From CAYUVH01 sp964448135 (lineage in GTDB: Bacteria > Verrucomicrobiota > Verrucomicrobiia > Limisphaerales > UBA8199): 64,000 bases of DNA. The stretch is taken from the NCBI GenBank assembly GCA_964448135.1, contig CAYUVH010000032.1, positions 62,001 through 126,000 on the forward strand, read 5' to 3'. The first letter of the stretch is position 1, and each line of letters opens with the position of its first letter. Shown here in pieces: positions 46,401 through 56,800 of the stretch. The notes under the pieces were generated by a model, which did no database searches, was not told the origin of the DNA, and saw only the letters and a list, made by a program, of their open reading frames with translations. The position numbers and the translations under genes were made by a program.

Positions 46401-49400
46401 GACACCAGCACCGAGTAGGGGCCGGAATCGGTGAGCTGGAGGTTGAAGAGGGTGAGGCTGGCATTCGTGGAGGGCGGCAAATCGCCGCCTCCTTTGCTCC
46501 AGTAATAAAACAGGGGCGGCTCGCCGGAAGCCACGACGAAAAGCGCCAGGTCCGTTCCCGCCGCGGCGCTTTGAGTCAATGGCTGCACGCTGATGGTGGG
46601 CGGCAGCTTGAGAACGAGCAGCGCGGGAGAGCTGGTCACCATGCCATAGAAGTTGGACACGGTGACGACATAACTGCCCGCCTGGTTGGTCTGGATGCCG
46701 GCGAAAATCAGGGTGGAGTTGGTGGCATCGGCGAGAGCGGCGCCATTGAATCGCCATTGGAAAGCAAGCGGAGTGGTGCCGGAGGCAACGACCGTGAACG
46801 CATTCGACTCGCCGACGGCGTTGGTGATGCTGGAGGGCTGCGTCGCGATGGACGGGGGAAAGAGAACACTCAAAGTGGCGACGTCGCTGGTAAGCGAACC
46901 CCCGTAATTGGTGATGACCACGCTGTAGCCACCGGCATTGCTCAATTGCACATTGGTGAGCGTGAGGCTCGAACGGGTGGCGCCGGACCGGTTGGCGCCC
47001 TGAAACCTCCATTGGTAAGCGAGCGGCAATTCACCGGAAGCGGCAACCGTGAACGTGGCATTGGCTCCGAGCCCGACCATCTGATCGGCGGGCTGAACCA
47101 AAATCGCGGGCGGAGCAGCCGAATAGCATTTGCCGGCGAAGGAGGCATTGTAAATGGAATACACCTCGTCAGCAGCGAGGGCGTGATCAAAGATCGCGAC
47201 CTCATCGATCGCGCCGAGGAAACTGTTGGCCAGGGTGTCACTCCGGGCACCGACGGCCAGGGCCGTGGAGAAGGTGAAAGCCTCTCCATAGTTGGTGGGG
47301 GCCACGCCGGCGCCATCGAGGTAAAAAGTGACCACCGCATTCGATTTTGCCACGGCAACATGATGCCAATTCGTATCCGCGACGCGGAGCGAACTGGTGA
47401 CCGTGCTGACCTGGAGGTGGCTCAGGTAGATGGCGCCGTCGTTGCGCAGTCCCACGCCATATCCCCCGCTGCCATAACCTATGATCTGACCATTGGTGGA
47501 GCTGGCCGAAATCTGGCTGGCGTTCGACCGCCGGAGCCAACCTTCGATGGTGAAGTCCTGCAACTGGGCGACGGACATTCCGCCGAATTTGACGCCGGCG
47601 GAGTTGCCATTGAAGGCGAAGGCCTGGCCGACCTTGCCGGGAACGAAGGTCGGGTTACCGCTGTTGGTGCCCGGAACTTTGCCCACCACTTCCATCGCAA
47701 TGCCGTCGCCTTTCCACCAGGCGACGAGACCGGAAGGAGCCGCGGCGCACACGGGGTTGGTCACGGTCAGAACGGCGTTGGAACTCTGGGCCACGCCATA
47801 GAAGTTGGAAACCAGAACGGAGTAAGCGCCCGCATTGCCCGGCTGCACGTTCGGCAGGAGCAAAGTGGGGTTGACGGAGGCGCCCAGGGGCGTGGCTCCA
47901 AACGTCCAATAGTAGGTGAGGGGAGGGGTCCCCGCGGCGACCACGCTCAGGGCGACATTGATTCCCGCCGAGGCGTTCTGGTCCAGCGGTTGAGTGGTGA
48001 TGACGGGTGCCAGTTTGAGCGCGAGGGCGGCGGGGGCGCTCGTCACGGTCCCGTAGGGGTTGGTGACGACGACGGCATAGCTGCCGACGTTGGCGCTCTG
48101 AATGTTTTCAACGACCAGCCGGGAGTCGGTGGCGCGGTCAATGCTGGCGCCATTGAACTGCCATTGGTAGGCAAACGGAGCGGTTCCGGAAACGCCCACG
48201 GTGAACGCGTTGGTTTCGCCAACGAAATTGGTAATGCTGGCGGGCTGGCTGATGATGGTGGGCGGCAGGAGCACGGTGAGGACGGCCACGGCGCTGGTGA
48301 CCGAGCCATAGGCATTGGTGACCACCAGCCGGTAATTGCCGGCGCTATTGGCATGAACTCCCGCGAGATTCAGAACGTAGTCGGTCGCGCCGGCCACATC
48401 GGAGCCATTCAACCGCCACTGGTAACCCAGCGCAGGGGTGCCCGCCGCAAGGGCGGCGAAAGTCACCGAAGCTCCGTCCACGCAGATTTGATCGGCGGGC
48501 TGCCAGGTGACGGAGGGCGGCGTGGGCGCGGCGCATTTTCCCTGAATTCCCGCGGAGTAAATGGCGGCGATCTCGCTCACGGTCAAAGCCCGGCTGAAAA
48601 TGGCGGGTTCGTCAATCGCACCGAAAAAGCAATTGGCCAGATTGTCCCCTCGCGCACCGATCGCGAGGGGGGTAATAAAGGAAAAGCCCGGGTTATAGGA
48701 GAAAGGAGGGAGTCCAGTTCCATCCACATAAATCACGACTGTGGAATTTGATTTGGTCACAGCGACGTGATGCCAGGAAGTATCGGTCACCTGGGGTATG
48801 GAAACCACGCCGCCCACACCGGTCTGGGTCAGAAACAGGCTGCCATCGTCAAAAATACCGATGCCGTAGCCCTGGTAGCCGTAGCCAATCAACATGGCAT
48901 TGCCCTCGGTGGCGGTGGAGAGCGTGGAACTATAGCGCCGAATCCAAGCCTCAATGGTGAAGTCCTGAAGCTGAAGACTCGCGGGATTGCCGACCACCGT
49001 GCCGTCGGCGTTGCCGTCGTAGCTGAAGGCGGGACCGACGACGCCGTTGGTATAGGCGGCATTGCCCGAGTTGGTGGCGCTGACGCCGCTAATGACATCG
49101 ACGGTGTTACTTTCCGCGCGCCACCACGCGGCCACCTGTCCCGGCGGCGGAGCGCAGACGGGGTTGGTAACCGACAGGAGAGCATTTGAGCTCAGGGCGA
49201 GGCCGTAAGAATTCGAGACTATCACCGAGTACACGCCGGAGTCGGCGAGCTGCACATTAAGCAGCTTCAGGTCTGAGTTGGTGGCCGGGGGAAAATTGGT
49301 CGCGCCCGAACTCCAGTAGTAAACAAGCGGCGGGCTGCCGACGGCCGAGACGGAAAAAGTGAGGTCTTTCCCGGCGGCGATGGCCCGGCTGGCGGGCTGA

Positions 49401-50668
49401 GTGATAATGCCGGGCGGAAGCTTGAGAACGAGCAGCGCCGGCGGGCTGGTAACCATGCCGTAGAAGTTGGAAACGACCACAGTGTAAGCGCCGGTATGCG
49501 CGGGCTGGATGGGGGCCAGAACCAGGGAGGCATTGGTGGCATTGTCAATATTCGCACCATTGAGCCGCCACTGATAGTACAAGGGGCTGGAGCCCAAGGC
49601 TCCGACCGCAAACGCATTGGTTTCACCAACGAAATTGGTTAGGCTGAGCGGCGGTGAGACGATCACCGGCAGCGACAGCACGGAAATGGGGGCGATGACA
49701 CTAGTCACGGCCCCGTAGGCGTTCGTGATTTTGACACTGTAGTCACCGGCGTCGGTGGCCTGGATACTGGTGAAATTCAGGATGTAATTCGTGGCTCCCG
49801 GAAGTGGCAGCCCATTGAAGGACCACTGGTAACGCAGGGGCGCGGAACCAGCCGCCAGCACGTACAGCGACACGGCGGCGCCATAAAGGACATTGCTTTG
49901 GCCGGCAGGCTGCCGGCTGATGACCGGCGGCATTGGGCCGGTGCATTTCCCGGAGCTGCCCGCGTTGCGGATGCCGGCGATTTCGTTCGTCGTCAAGGCC
50001 CGGCTAAAGACCGCCGGTTCGTCCACCGCGCCCAGGAAACAATTGGCCGCGTTATCTCCGCGAGCGCCGATGGCCAGACCGGTGGTAAAGGTGAACCCGG
50101 GATCATAGTCGTTCGCGCGGACGCCGACGCCGTCGAGGTAGAAGTAAACGACCGCATTGGACTTGGTGACCGCCACATGATGCCAGCCGGTGCCCGCCAC
50201 CTGCAGAGTGCTGTTCACGCTACTTACTCCGATGCGACTCAGAAAAAGATGGCCGTCATCGAAAAGCCCAAAGCCGTACCCGCCCGGGCCGTAGCTGAAC
50301 AACAACCCGCCTCCGCCGGGGGCGGTGGTTTTGGTGGCGTCATACCGGCGGACCCACGCTTCGATGGTCAGGTCCTGCAATTCGAATGCCGCCGAATCAT
50401 TGATTACGTGCGAATCTCCGCTCCCATCAAAACTGAAGCAGTAGCCAGCCTCGCCGGAAGTGTAGTCCGGATTGCCCGTCGTCGAGATGGTGTTGGTGCC
50501 GACCGTGTTGGTCGTGTTCAGTTCCGCGCGCCACCAGCCGATGATTTGTCCCGGCAGCGGCACGCAGGGCTGCGCCAAAGCTGGAATCCCGGCTGCAAGC
50601 AGGGCGCCGGCCCAAAACCATTTCCGCCATTCAGGGAAAACCCGACCGCAAATTCGTTTCAATTGCAC
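40481..50668 (-). CDS. Giant secreted LamG/Ig-like repeat protein (3395 aa)
   Basis: It starts with GTG at 50668. The signal peptide runs to about residue 32 (AGALLAAGIPALAQ). Seven LamG-type lectin/adhesion domains each open with Cys and ..GLVAWW-like text, contain WHHVAVTKS and YVDG, and end near FLGAIDEPAIFSRAL...GKC. They alternate with triplets of Ig-like domains (YQWRFNG then NAG.Y.V.V.N.YG), giving six LamG-Ig-Ig-Ig units. A final LamG and one Ig follow, then a jelly-roll-like domain (NGSFETGTTTNW) and a C-terminal tail ending YRLRSP. The paired cysteines bounding each LamG suggest disulfides outside the cytoplasm. The role is probably surface adhesion or scaffolding; no enzyme motif was seen. 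There is only a weak purine-rich stretch before the start. Confidence 0.93.
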   Translation of the reverse strand: MQLKRICGRVFPEWRKWFWAGALLAAGIPALAQPCVPLPGQIIGWWRAELNTTNTVGTNTISTTGNPDYTSGEAGYCFSFDGSGDSHVINDSAAFELQDLTIEAWVRRYDATKTTAPGGGGLLFSYGPGGYGFGLFDDGHLFLSRIGVSSVNSTLQVAGTGWHHVAVTKSNAVVYFYLDGVGVRANDYDPGFTFTTGLAIGARGDNAANCFLGAVDEPAVFSRALTTNEIAGIRNAGSSGKCTGPMPPVISRQPAGQSNVLYGAAVSLYVLAAGSAPLRYQWSFNGLPLPGATNYILNFTSIQATDAGDYSVKITNAYGAVTSVIAPISVLSLPVIVSPPLSLTNFVGETNAFAVGALGSSPLYYQWRLNGANIDNATNASLVLAPIQPAHTGAYTVVVSNFYGMVTSPPALLVLKLPPGIITQPASRAIAAGKDLTFSVSAVGSPPLVYYWSSGATNFPPATNSDLKLLNVQLADSGVYSVIVSNSYGLALSSNALLSVTNPVCAPPPGQVAAWWRAESNTVDVISGVSATNSGNAAYTNGVVGPAFSYDGNADGTVVGNPASLQLQDFTIEAWIRRYSSTLSTATEGNAMLIGYGYQGYGIGIFDDGSLFLTQTGVGGVVSIPQVTDTSWHHVAVTKSNSTVVIYVDGTGLPPFSYNPGFSFITPLAIGARGDNLANCFFGAIDEPAIFSRALTVSEIAAIYSAGIQGKCAAPTPPSVTWQPADQICVDGASVTFAALAAGTPALGYQWRLNGSDVAGATDYVLNLAGVHANSAGNYRLVVTNAYGSVTSAVAVLTVLLPPTIISQPASITNFVGETNAFTVGVSGTAPFAYQWQFNGASIDRATDSRLVVENIQSANVGSYAVVVTNPYGTVTSAPAALALKLAPVITTQPLDQNASAGINVALSVVAAGTPPLTYYWTFGATPLGASVNPTLLLPNVQPGNAGAYSVLVSNFYGVAQSSNAVLTVTNPVCAAAPSGLVAWWKGDGIAMEVVGKVPGTNSGNPTFVPGKVGQAFAFNGNSAGVKFGGMSVAQLQDFTIEGWLRRSNASQISASSTNGQIIGYGSGGYGVGLRNDGAIYLSHLQVSTVTSSLRVADTNWHHVAVAKSNAVVTFYLDGAGVAPTNYGEAFTFSTALAVGARSDTLANSFLGAIDEVAIFDHALAADEVYSIYNASFAGKCYSAAPPAILVQPADQMVGLGANATFTVAASGELPLAYQWRFQGANRSGATRSSLTLTNVQLSNAGGYSVVITNYGGSLTSDVATLSVLFPPSIATQPSSITNAVGESNAFTVVASGTTPLAFQWRFNGAALADATNSTLIFAGIQTNQAGSYVVTVSNFYGMVTSSPALLVLKLPPTISVQPLTQSAAAGTDLALFVVASGEPPLFYYWSKGGGDLPPSTNASLTLFNLQLTDSGPYSVLVSNIFGVAASPTAILTVTNPACSVPLSGIVGWWRAESNTLDRVTGASGTRMGNATYTNGFNGVAFSFDGDKDGVVVGNPPAFQVSNFTIEAWIRRYSPTASTKPGDGNAMLVGYGQGGYGMGIFDDGRLFLTQTDIGAVNTATPQITDTAWHHMAVTKSNATVIIFVDGVALPPLTYDPVFSFGTPMGIGSRGDTQGNCFLGAIDEPAIYDRPLLAGEIAAIYSADNRGKCNLPTPPFITTQPLGAVAVDSGPASFTVVAAGAPRLNYQWLFSGARLDGATNYTLNLTGVHTNNAGDYQIVVSNSFGSVTSEVATLTVLLPPFIITQPAGSTNFIGETNTFTVTAGGSPPLAYQWRFAGHVVNNATDSSLTVSNIQAGYAGIFTVTITNPYGAVTSAPALLGIKYAPTITTQPQSQSVPLGGNLTLGVVAGGTLPLSYYWKFGTTDIASGASPFLPLLNFQVTNAGSYYVIVSNLYGTAVSSNALLAVTNPACVTPPSGLVFWCKGDGSGAEVVNNALGTNVGNVAFADGKVNKAVTLDGTSSGIRFGPVPAAQSQSFTIETWLRRASDTKSSSNTTSAVIVGYGATGYALAIQDDGALLLAAIAVNQIASPQHIIDTNWHHVAVTRQGSTEIFYVDGVGAQSAPYNPTFSFTTSMAVGIRSDSSASGFLGQIDEVSIYNRVLTSDEILSLYNATVAGKCYFPIPPAITGQPTNLTFYVNTSNQISLSVTGSLPFAWQWQFQGTNLATGTNAVLSFSSSQFSDAGTYTVIVTNAGGAVMSSPINVSVVDAAVITSQPQNANILMGTTAFFQVGAAGQTPLSYQWRFNGTNLPGATGSSLTISNAQPRDGGNYLVVVTNAINAVTSSPALLVIRVPVILTSPPLDAAVPVAANFTFSVAALGDPPLRYQWQFAGTRISGATDSAFTIFGLQPSNAGMYSVAVSNSFSYTVSANAQLTVTNPICANAPTGLVFWCRGEGFPADEVNNLSGSINGNPTYTNGFVGRAMSFDGSFDAFVITNTASLQLQDFTLETWFRRYNTTAVSSDPNAILLGFGSQGYAIGLWNDGRLYLTQTAVGAANTSFVITNTAWHHLAVTKSNATVIIYVDGVALPAMTYNPTFLFTTPLGIGARSDTLANSFLGAIDEPAIFNRPLTSDEILRIYNSTLAGKCFTPVPPSVSIQPANRVVLIGTSNQISPDIAGTLPRFYQWQFAGATIAGATNSFFSFGSVQSSNSGAYTVTVSNVVGTVTSSVVTLTAALPTVITDQPQTQTNFLATTAVFQVGVTGAPPLFFQWRRNDTNLAGATQSLLTVSDIKIGDAGSYTVVISNFAMIVTSTPALLVLRLPVSIAIQPEGRTVVPGVAYSMFVAAAGEPPFTYQWLLNGSPLPGATTNFLRLNDIQPSNGGPYSVLVSNSFSYATSSNAVLTVVDPVCLSAPPGLVAWWQAENTAQENLTALPGTLMGSTTFGPGRVGRAFVFDGILDAVLVGNPAAWQLQNFTIEAWMKRASATQSTGSGSDGEMVAYGVGGYGFGIFDDGTLYLTKVGVNNVSSPSVVTDTNWHHVAVTKLSSNVTFYVDGVGSAVVPYSQVFTFSNSLAIGARGDTLASCFLGSVDEAAIYNRALSSNEIQSLYFAFTEGKCPLSPAWLTQPVSRNADYGTNTTFTALASGTRPLGYQWFVNSSPIAGATNANLTLTGLNYYNVANYNVAASNIAGVALSSNAALAINLPPVIRNGSFETGTTTNWLVTDVPLPLLSFSPRPAGYNNGFGFFSALPVDGKYCLTSGFDGNGPGRCRIAVDLLLPRGPITLTFSWRAGWDLLNYGTATLPRKFSVVLEPYGGGIGFQTNVMLTANPGTANYDTGSQTNTLDLTSFGGTGVRLCFDLDIPESYTGPGFFQLDNVTLLYLPSPPLTIARSGNSVVLSWPAYFTNMYPVALTGSVSGGLWSPLDTNSIVRGVTNSSLREPIGPENTSYRLRSP
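42116..50566 (-). repeat. Six ~1407-nt LamG+3xIg super-repeats within one gene
   Basis: Taking the first Cys codon of each LamG (plus-strand positions 50564, 49154, 47747, 46340, 44927, 43520 and 42116), the spacings are 1410, 1407, 1407, 1413, 1407 and 1404 nt. Protein units are therefore 468-471 residues. DNA similarity is moderate while length and domain order are kept. Confidence 0.9.
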
Positions 50669-50698
50669 GCCGTACCCGCTTCTTCTTTTATTGTTTGA

Positions 50699-50791
50699 TC
50701 AGATAAAGTCACGGGACCGATTTCCCCCACCGGGGGCCAGGGCACTTGCCCCACCCGTTGCCAAGGAAATCAATTCTGACAGTTTATCTGA
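50699..50791. repeat. Nested inverted-repeat element between giant genes
   Basis: TCAGATAAA (50699-50707) is the reverse complement of TTTATCTGA (50783-50791). Inside, GATTTCC and GGAAATC also pair, and the core is rich in CCCCC/GGGGG. The 93-nt element fills most of the 141-bp gap between the gene ending at 50810 and the one starting at 50668. It could be a terminator or attenuator structure, or a miniature repeat element. Confidence 0.7.
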
Positions 50792-50809
50792 CTTCGTGCG
50801 CTAACCCGC

Positions 50810-53800
50810 TCAAGGTGACTTGAGCCGGTAATACAAATTCTCAATCCCTATCGGTTGCGTGAGCGAACTGTTGGTCGGGCCGCGCACGATGGCGTTCGTA
50901 TCCAACGCCGACCAGATGTTGGTTGCGTCGAGGCCTGGCGACGAAAGCGGGCCGAAGTTGGTGAAATACGCGGGCCAGGTGAGCACCACGGAATGACTCG
51001 ACCGCTTGATCGCCAGCGTCGGCGCGGGGATGTAGCTGAGGGATACATTGTCGAGCTGGAAGAAGCCCGGCCCCGCAAAATATTCCGGTATGTTCAGGTC
51101 GAAACAGATGCGCACCGGCTGCCCGCCGAAGGCGGAGAGGTCCACGCTGTTGGTCTGGTTGCCGGTGTCGTAATTCGCGGTATCGGGCGCGGCGCTGAGG
51201 ATGACATTGGTCTGCATGCCGGTGCCTCCGCCGTACGGCTCGATCACTACCGTAAAGGTGCGCGGGAGCGTCGCGCCGATGTAGGTCAGCATGTCCCAAC
51301 CGGCGCGCCAGTTGAAGGTCAAGGTCACCGGCCCGGGCGGCAGGGTCACGTCCAGTGCTGCGCGGATACGTCCGGGTCCGCCGCCGTCGAAGCCGGTGGT
51401 CAGAGCCGACGAACCGTCGGTGGGCGCGGCGGAGAAGAATCCGAAGCCCGAGTTGTAACCCGCCGCACGTACGGCCAGCGGCGTGAGCGGCTGCGCGATG
51501 TCCAGGAGGGTCCAGTTGGTGAAGGTGCCGGTCTCGAAGCTGCCGTTCCGCAGGTAGGGCGGCAGACGGAGCGTGAGAGCGGCGTTGGAACTGGTGGCGG
51601 AGCCCACGCTATTGCTGGCGACGATATTGTAACTTCCGACCTGGTAGTAACCGACGTTCGTCACGTTCAACGTGGAGTTCGTCGCGCCTGGCAGCGTGGC
51701 GCCATTCAAATACCATTGATAACCAAGCGGCCGGCTGCCGCTTGCGCGAGCGGAAAATACCGTGTTCGAGCTCAGCGACACCGTTTGGTTGGTCGGCTGC
51801 GTCAGCCAGGCTGGCGGGAGCAGGCACTTGCCCGCCATGGTCGAGTAGTAGAGAGTCTGGACTTCGTTGGACGCCAGAGGACGGTAATAAAGGGCCACTT
51901 CATCAATGTTGCCCAGAAAACTATTTCCCGCAGTGTCACCGCGGCCGCCGATGCCCAATGGCGTGGTGAAGGTGAACGTGACACTGTAAGCGCTCGTGGG
52001 CACACCCACACCGTCCAGATACATCACGACGGTCGTACCTTGCTTGGTGACCGCCACGTGATGCCAGGCGGTATCGGTGACCTGGAGCGTGCTGTTGACG
52101 ATGCTGTTATCCAGCCGCGTGAGGAAAAGCGTGCCGTCGTCCAACATTCCCAGTCCAAATCCACCCGAGCCGAAGCTGACCAGTTCTGCGTTGTTGGCGG
52201 CATTGCTGCTCTTGGTGGCGTTGCCGCGTTTGACCCACGCTTCGATGGTGAAGTCCTGCAGGCGCCAGGCAGTATTGGTTCCCGCGATCATCGCGTCGCC
52301 GGTGCCGTCGAAAACAAAACCCTGGCCGACGAAGCCCGGCCCGTAGGTGGCGTTACCGCCAAAGCTGCCCGTTAAACCCGTCATCGCATCCGCGGTCGAG
52401 CCCTGCGCCTGCCACCAGCCGATCAACCCTGACGGAGGGGTGATACATGTGGGATTGGTTACGACGAGCATGGCATTCGCGCTGAACGTCGGACCATATG
52501 TGTTGGAAACGAACACGGAGTAAGCTCCCACGTTCGTCTGCAGAACGTTGGTCAGGACCAGTGAAGACCGGGTGGCGCCGGGCAACGGCATGCTGCCGAA
52601 CAGCCATTGGTAGGTAAACGGGAATGAACTCGCGGCGGCCACCGCGAACGTGGCATTGGCGCCGACGGGCAGGACTCGGTCCTGGGGCTGGGCGGTGATG
52701 ACCGGGGGCACGCGCATTACCAGCACCGCGGCCGAGCTGGTTACGGAACCGTATATGTTGGTAATCGCCACGCTGTAGCTCCCCGCGTTCGCCGGCTGGA
52801 GGTTCTCCAGGACCAGGGAGGAGTCGGTGGCGTTGCTGATGTTGGTGCCGTTTTGCCGCCACTGGTAAGCCAGCGGCATCCCGCCGGAAACGCCGACGGC
52901 GAAGAAATTCGTGTCCCCGATGAAGTTGGTGATGCTTTGGGGTTGGGCAACGATCACCGGCGGATCGACCACGGTCAACACCGCCACCGTACTGGTCAAA
53001 GCGCCGCCCAGATTGGTGATGACCACCTGGTAATTTCCGGCATTGGATATCTGGATACCGGCGAGATTCAACACTGTGTTGGTGGCTCCGGGAATGTTCA
53101 GCCCACCAAACTGCCACTGGTATCCCAGCGGCTGGGTGCCACCGGCGACCACGCTGAAACTGTTGCTGTTCCCGACCGCAACCAACCGGTTGGTCGGCTG
53201 GGTCAAAATGAACGGCGGCACCGGGAAGCACTTGCCGGCGCTGCTCGCATTGTAAATCCCCAGGACTTCGTCCGGATTCAGCTGACGGTTGTAAATGGTC
53301 GCCTCGTCCACCGATCCCCAGAGACAGTCGGCAAAGGTATCACCCCGCGCGCCGATGCCCAGCGGGGTCGTAAAGGTGAAACTCGAGGTGAACGGCCCAC
53401 CCTGCACTCCGACTCCATCGATGTAAAACACCGTATTGGTACCGAACTTGGTGACGGCGACGTGATGCCAGTTCGTATCGGTCACCTTTTGGGTGCTCTG
53501 AACCGCGAAGACACTCACTCCCACGAGGAACAGCGACCCGTCATCCAGCATTCCCAGGCCGTAACCCGCCGTCCCGTAACAGGCGATGACACCATCGTTG
53601 CCCGTAAGGCAGCTCTTGATCGGATCGGCACGTTTCATCCAGGCTTCGATGGTAAGATTCTGCACCTGAAGTGCCGGCAGGTTTCCGACCAGCACGCCGT
53701 CCGTGTTGCCGTCGAATACGAATGCTTGTCCCACCTTACCGGGGCCGTAGGTGGCGTTTCCGGCCAGGGTGCCATTGAAGTTGCCGACCGAGTCGTAAGT

Positions 53801-56800
53801 GGAACCATCACCCTTGAACCACGCCACAATTCCGGAGGGCGCGGGAACGCAGACGGGATTGGTCACGGTCACGAGGGCATTGGAGCTCAGCGTAGTGCCA
53901 TAAAGGTTCGAAACCAGCACGGTGTATACGCCCGTGTTGGTGGTTTGGATGTTCACCAGGGACAAGTCGGTATTGGTCCCGACTAGAATATTCGTCGAAT
54001 TGAATTTCCAAAAATAAGTCAGCGGGGTCGAGCCCGTGGCGGTGACGCTCAGCTTGAGATTGAACCCGGCGGGAAGCACGGCTCCCTGAGGCTGGGCCAG
54101 GATGAGCGGGAGATATTTGATGGCGAGCGTTGCGGGGGCGCTGGTCGCCGCTCCATACACGTTGGTCACCACGACGACATAGCTGCCGGCGTCGTTGGTC
54201 TGGATGTTATTCAGGGCCAGGACGTATTGGGTCGCGCCGGCCAGGTTGGTCCCGTTAAACCGCCACTGGTAGGCAAAAGGCGCCGAGCCGGAAACCCCGA
54301 CCGTGAAGGAGTTTGTTTCTCCGGGGAAGTTGGCAATGCTGACGGGTTGGATGGTAATGACCGGCGGGTCAATCACCGTGAGGATTGCCACCGAACTGGT
54401 GGTGACTCCCGCGGGATTGGTGATCACCACCAGGTAATTGCCGGAACTGGCCAGTTGCACATTGGTAAGCGATAGGCTCGAAGTGGTGGCGCCGGAAATG
54501 TCCACGCCGCCATACTGCCATTGGTAACCCAGCGGCAGGGTGCCGGTCGCAGTGACGGTGAAGGTGACATTCGTCCCGATCGGGGCCACGCGGTTGGTCG
54601 GTTGCTGGGAAATCGACGGCGGCGCCGGCACGTAGCATTTGCCGGCCGTGGCCGACAAGTAGACGTTCTGGATTTCCTGGGCGCTCAGAGCGCGGTTGTA
54701 CACCGACGCCTCGTCGATCGAGCCGAGGAAACTGTTGGCCAGGGTGTCCCCGCGTGCGCCCACGCTGAGCGGTGTGCCGAAGGAGAAGGTGGCGGTGTAG
54801 GAATTGTCCGCCACGCCCACGCCGTCCAGGTAATACACCGTGGCGAATCCCTGACGGGTCACCGCGACGTGATGCCAGTTGGTATCCGTCACCTTCAGCG
54901 AACTGGCGACATAGTTCACACCCACCGCGGTCACATACAGGCTGCCGTCGTCAAAGATGCCCATGCCGTAGCCGGCCTGGCCGTAGGCCACGATCAGCCC
55001 GCTGGAATCCGTCAGCGAGCTTTTGTTGGTAACGGCTCGGCGAATCCACGCTTCGGTCGTGAAGTTCGCCCCCTGGGCGGCCGGCGTCAGCCCGAACCTG
55101 ATCGCGTCGCCGTTGCCATCAAAACTGTAGGCCTGGCCCACGAAACCGTTGGTCGGCACCGCATTTCCCATCACGGTGCCGGCCACGTTGCTCACGACTT
55201 CATACGGGCCGCCATCCCCACGCCACCAGAAAACGAGTCCGCTGGGCGGAGTGACACACACCGGATTGGTCGGCGTGACGTAGGCATTCGAGCTGAGCAC
55301 CGAGCCATAGGCATTGGAGACCAGCACCGAATAAGGGCCCAGATTCGTGCTCTGTCCGGTGAAGACGGAAAGCGTCGTGTTGGTCGCGGCGGCGATATTG
55401 GTTCCACCCAGATACCATTGATAGTAAAGCGGCAGGGTGCCGGAACCCTGCACGCTCAGGCTGACACTGGCAAGGAACGGCGCGGTTTGACTTTGCGGCT
55501 GCGTGGCGATGCCTGCCGGCACCGGTGTGAAGCACTTGCCGCTGGCGCCGGCATTGAAGATGGAGAGAATTTCCGCGCCGGCCAGCGGGCGACTATAAAT
55601 CGCGGCTTCATCAATCCGGCCGTAAAAGCTGTTGGCCTGGTTGTCACCGCGGCCGCCCACGCCCAGCGCCGTACCGAAGCTAAATGTATCGCCGTAAGCG
55701 CCGGCGGCGTTACCCGTGCCGTCCAGGTACATGATGACCGTGGGGCCCTCTTTGGTCACCGCCACATGATGCCAATTGGTGTCAGTGACCGTCAGCACGC
55801 TGTAAATGATGCTGATATCGATCTTGGTGAGAAAGAGCCGGCCGTCATCCATCAAGCCAAAGCCGTAGCCACCGTTGCCGTAGCCGATCAATTCCGCGTT
55901 GTTGGCCGAGGTGCTGCTCTGGGTCGGGCTGGCGCGCTTGATCCAGGCCTCGATGGTGAAGTCCTGCAGGCGCCAATTTACATTCGTCCCGGCCACCATG
56001 GTGTCGCCGGTACCGTCAAACGAGAACGCCTGCCCGACCCGGCCCGGCACGTATGTGGTATTGCCGAGCACGGAACCCAGCGTGTTGTTGACCAGCTCCG
56101 CCGTGTTGCCCTCGGCCTTCCACCAGGCCACCATTCCCAAAGGCGGGGCGAAGCAAGGGACGTTGGTTACAGTCAGGACCGCGTTGGAACTCAGGGCCAC
56201 CCCATACAGATTTGAAACGAGAACGGAGTAAACCCCCGAGGCATTGGTCTGGACGTTCCCGAGCGCCAGGGTCGCGTTCGTGGAAACGGAAACCAGCGCG
56301 GCGTCCTGCATCCAGTAATAGGTGAGGGGGAGCGATCCGGAAGCTACCACACTCAGCGAAACATCCGCTCCCAACGTTACCGTCTGGCTCAGCGGCTGCG
56401 TCGTGATCACGGGTGGGAACTTTATCACCAATTGCGCCGGCGCGCTGGTGACCGACCCATAGAGATTGGACACCACCGCGACATAACTGCCGGCCTGGTT
56501 GGTCTGGATGTTCTCCAGCGTCAGTGAGGAGTTGGTCCCGTTGCTGATATTGACTCCGTTGAACCTCCACTGGTAGGCCAACGGTGCCGGCCCGGAAACA
56601 CCCACCGTGAAGGAATTCGTTTCACCGACGAAATTAGTGATGCTTGCCGGCTGGCTGGCGATCACGGGCGGGGCGAGCACCGCCAGCACCGCCATACTGC
56701 TGGTGATCGAGCCGAACGAATTGGTGACGATCACGCGATAATCACCGGAGTTATTCGCATGCATGTTCGTAAGGCTGAGGATGTAGCTCGTGGCACCCGT

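Noticed and set aside
44390..48751. Plus-strand frames of 439 and 934 codons
   Set aside because: Shadows of the LamG/Ig repeats; they repeat with the same period and have atypical composition.
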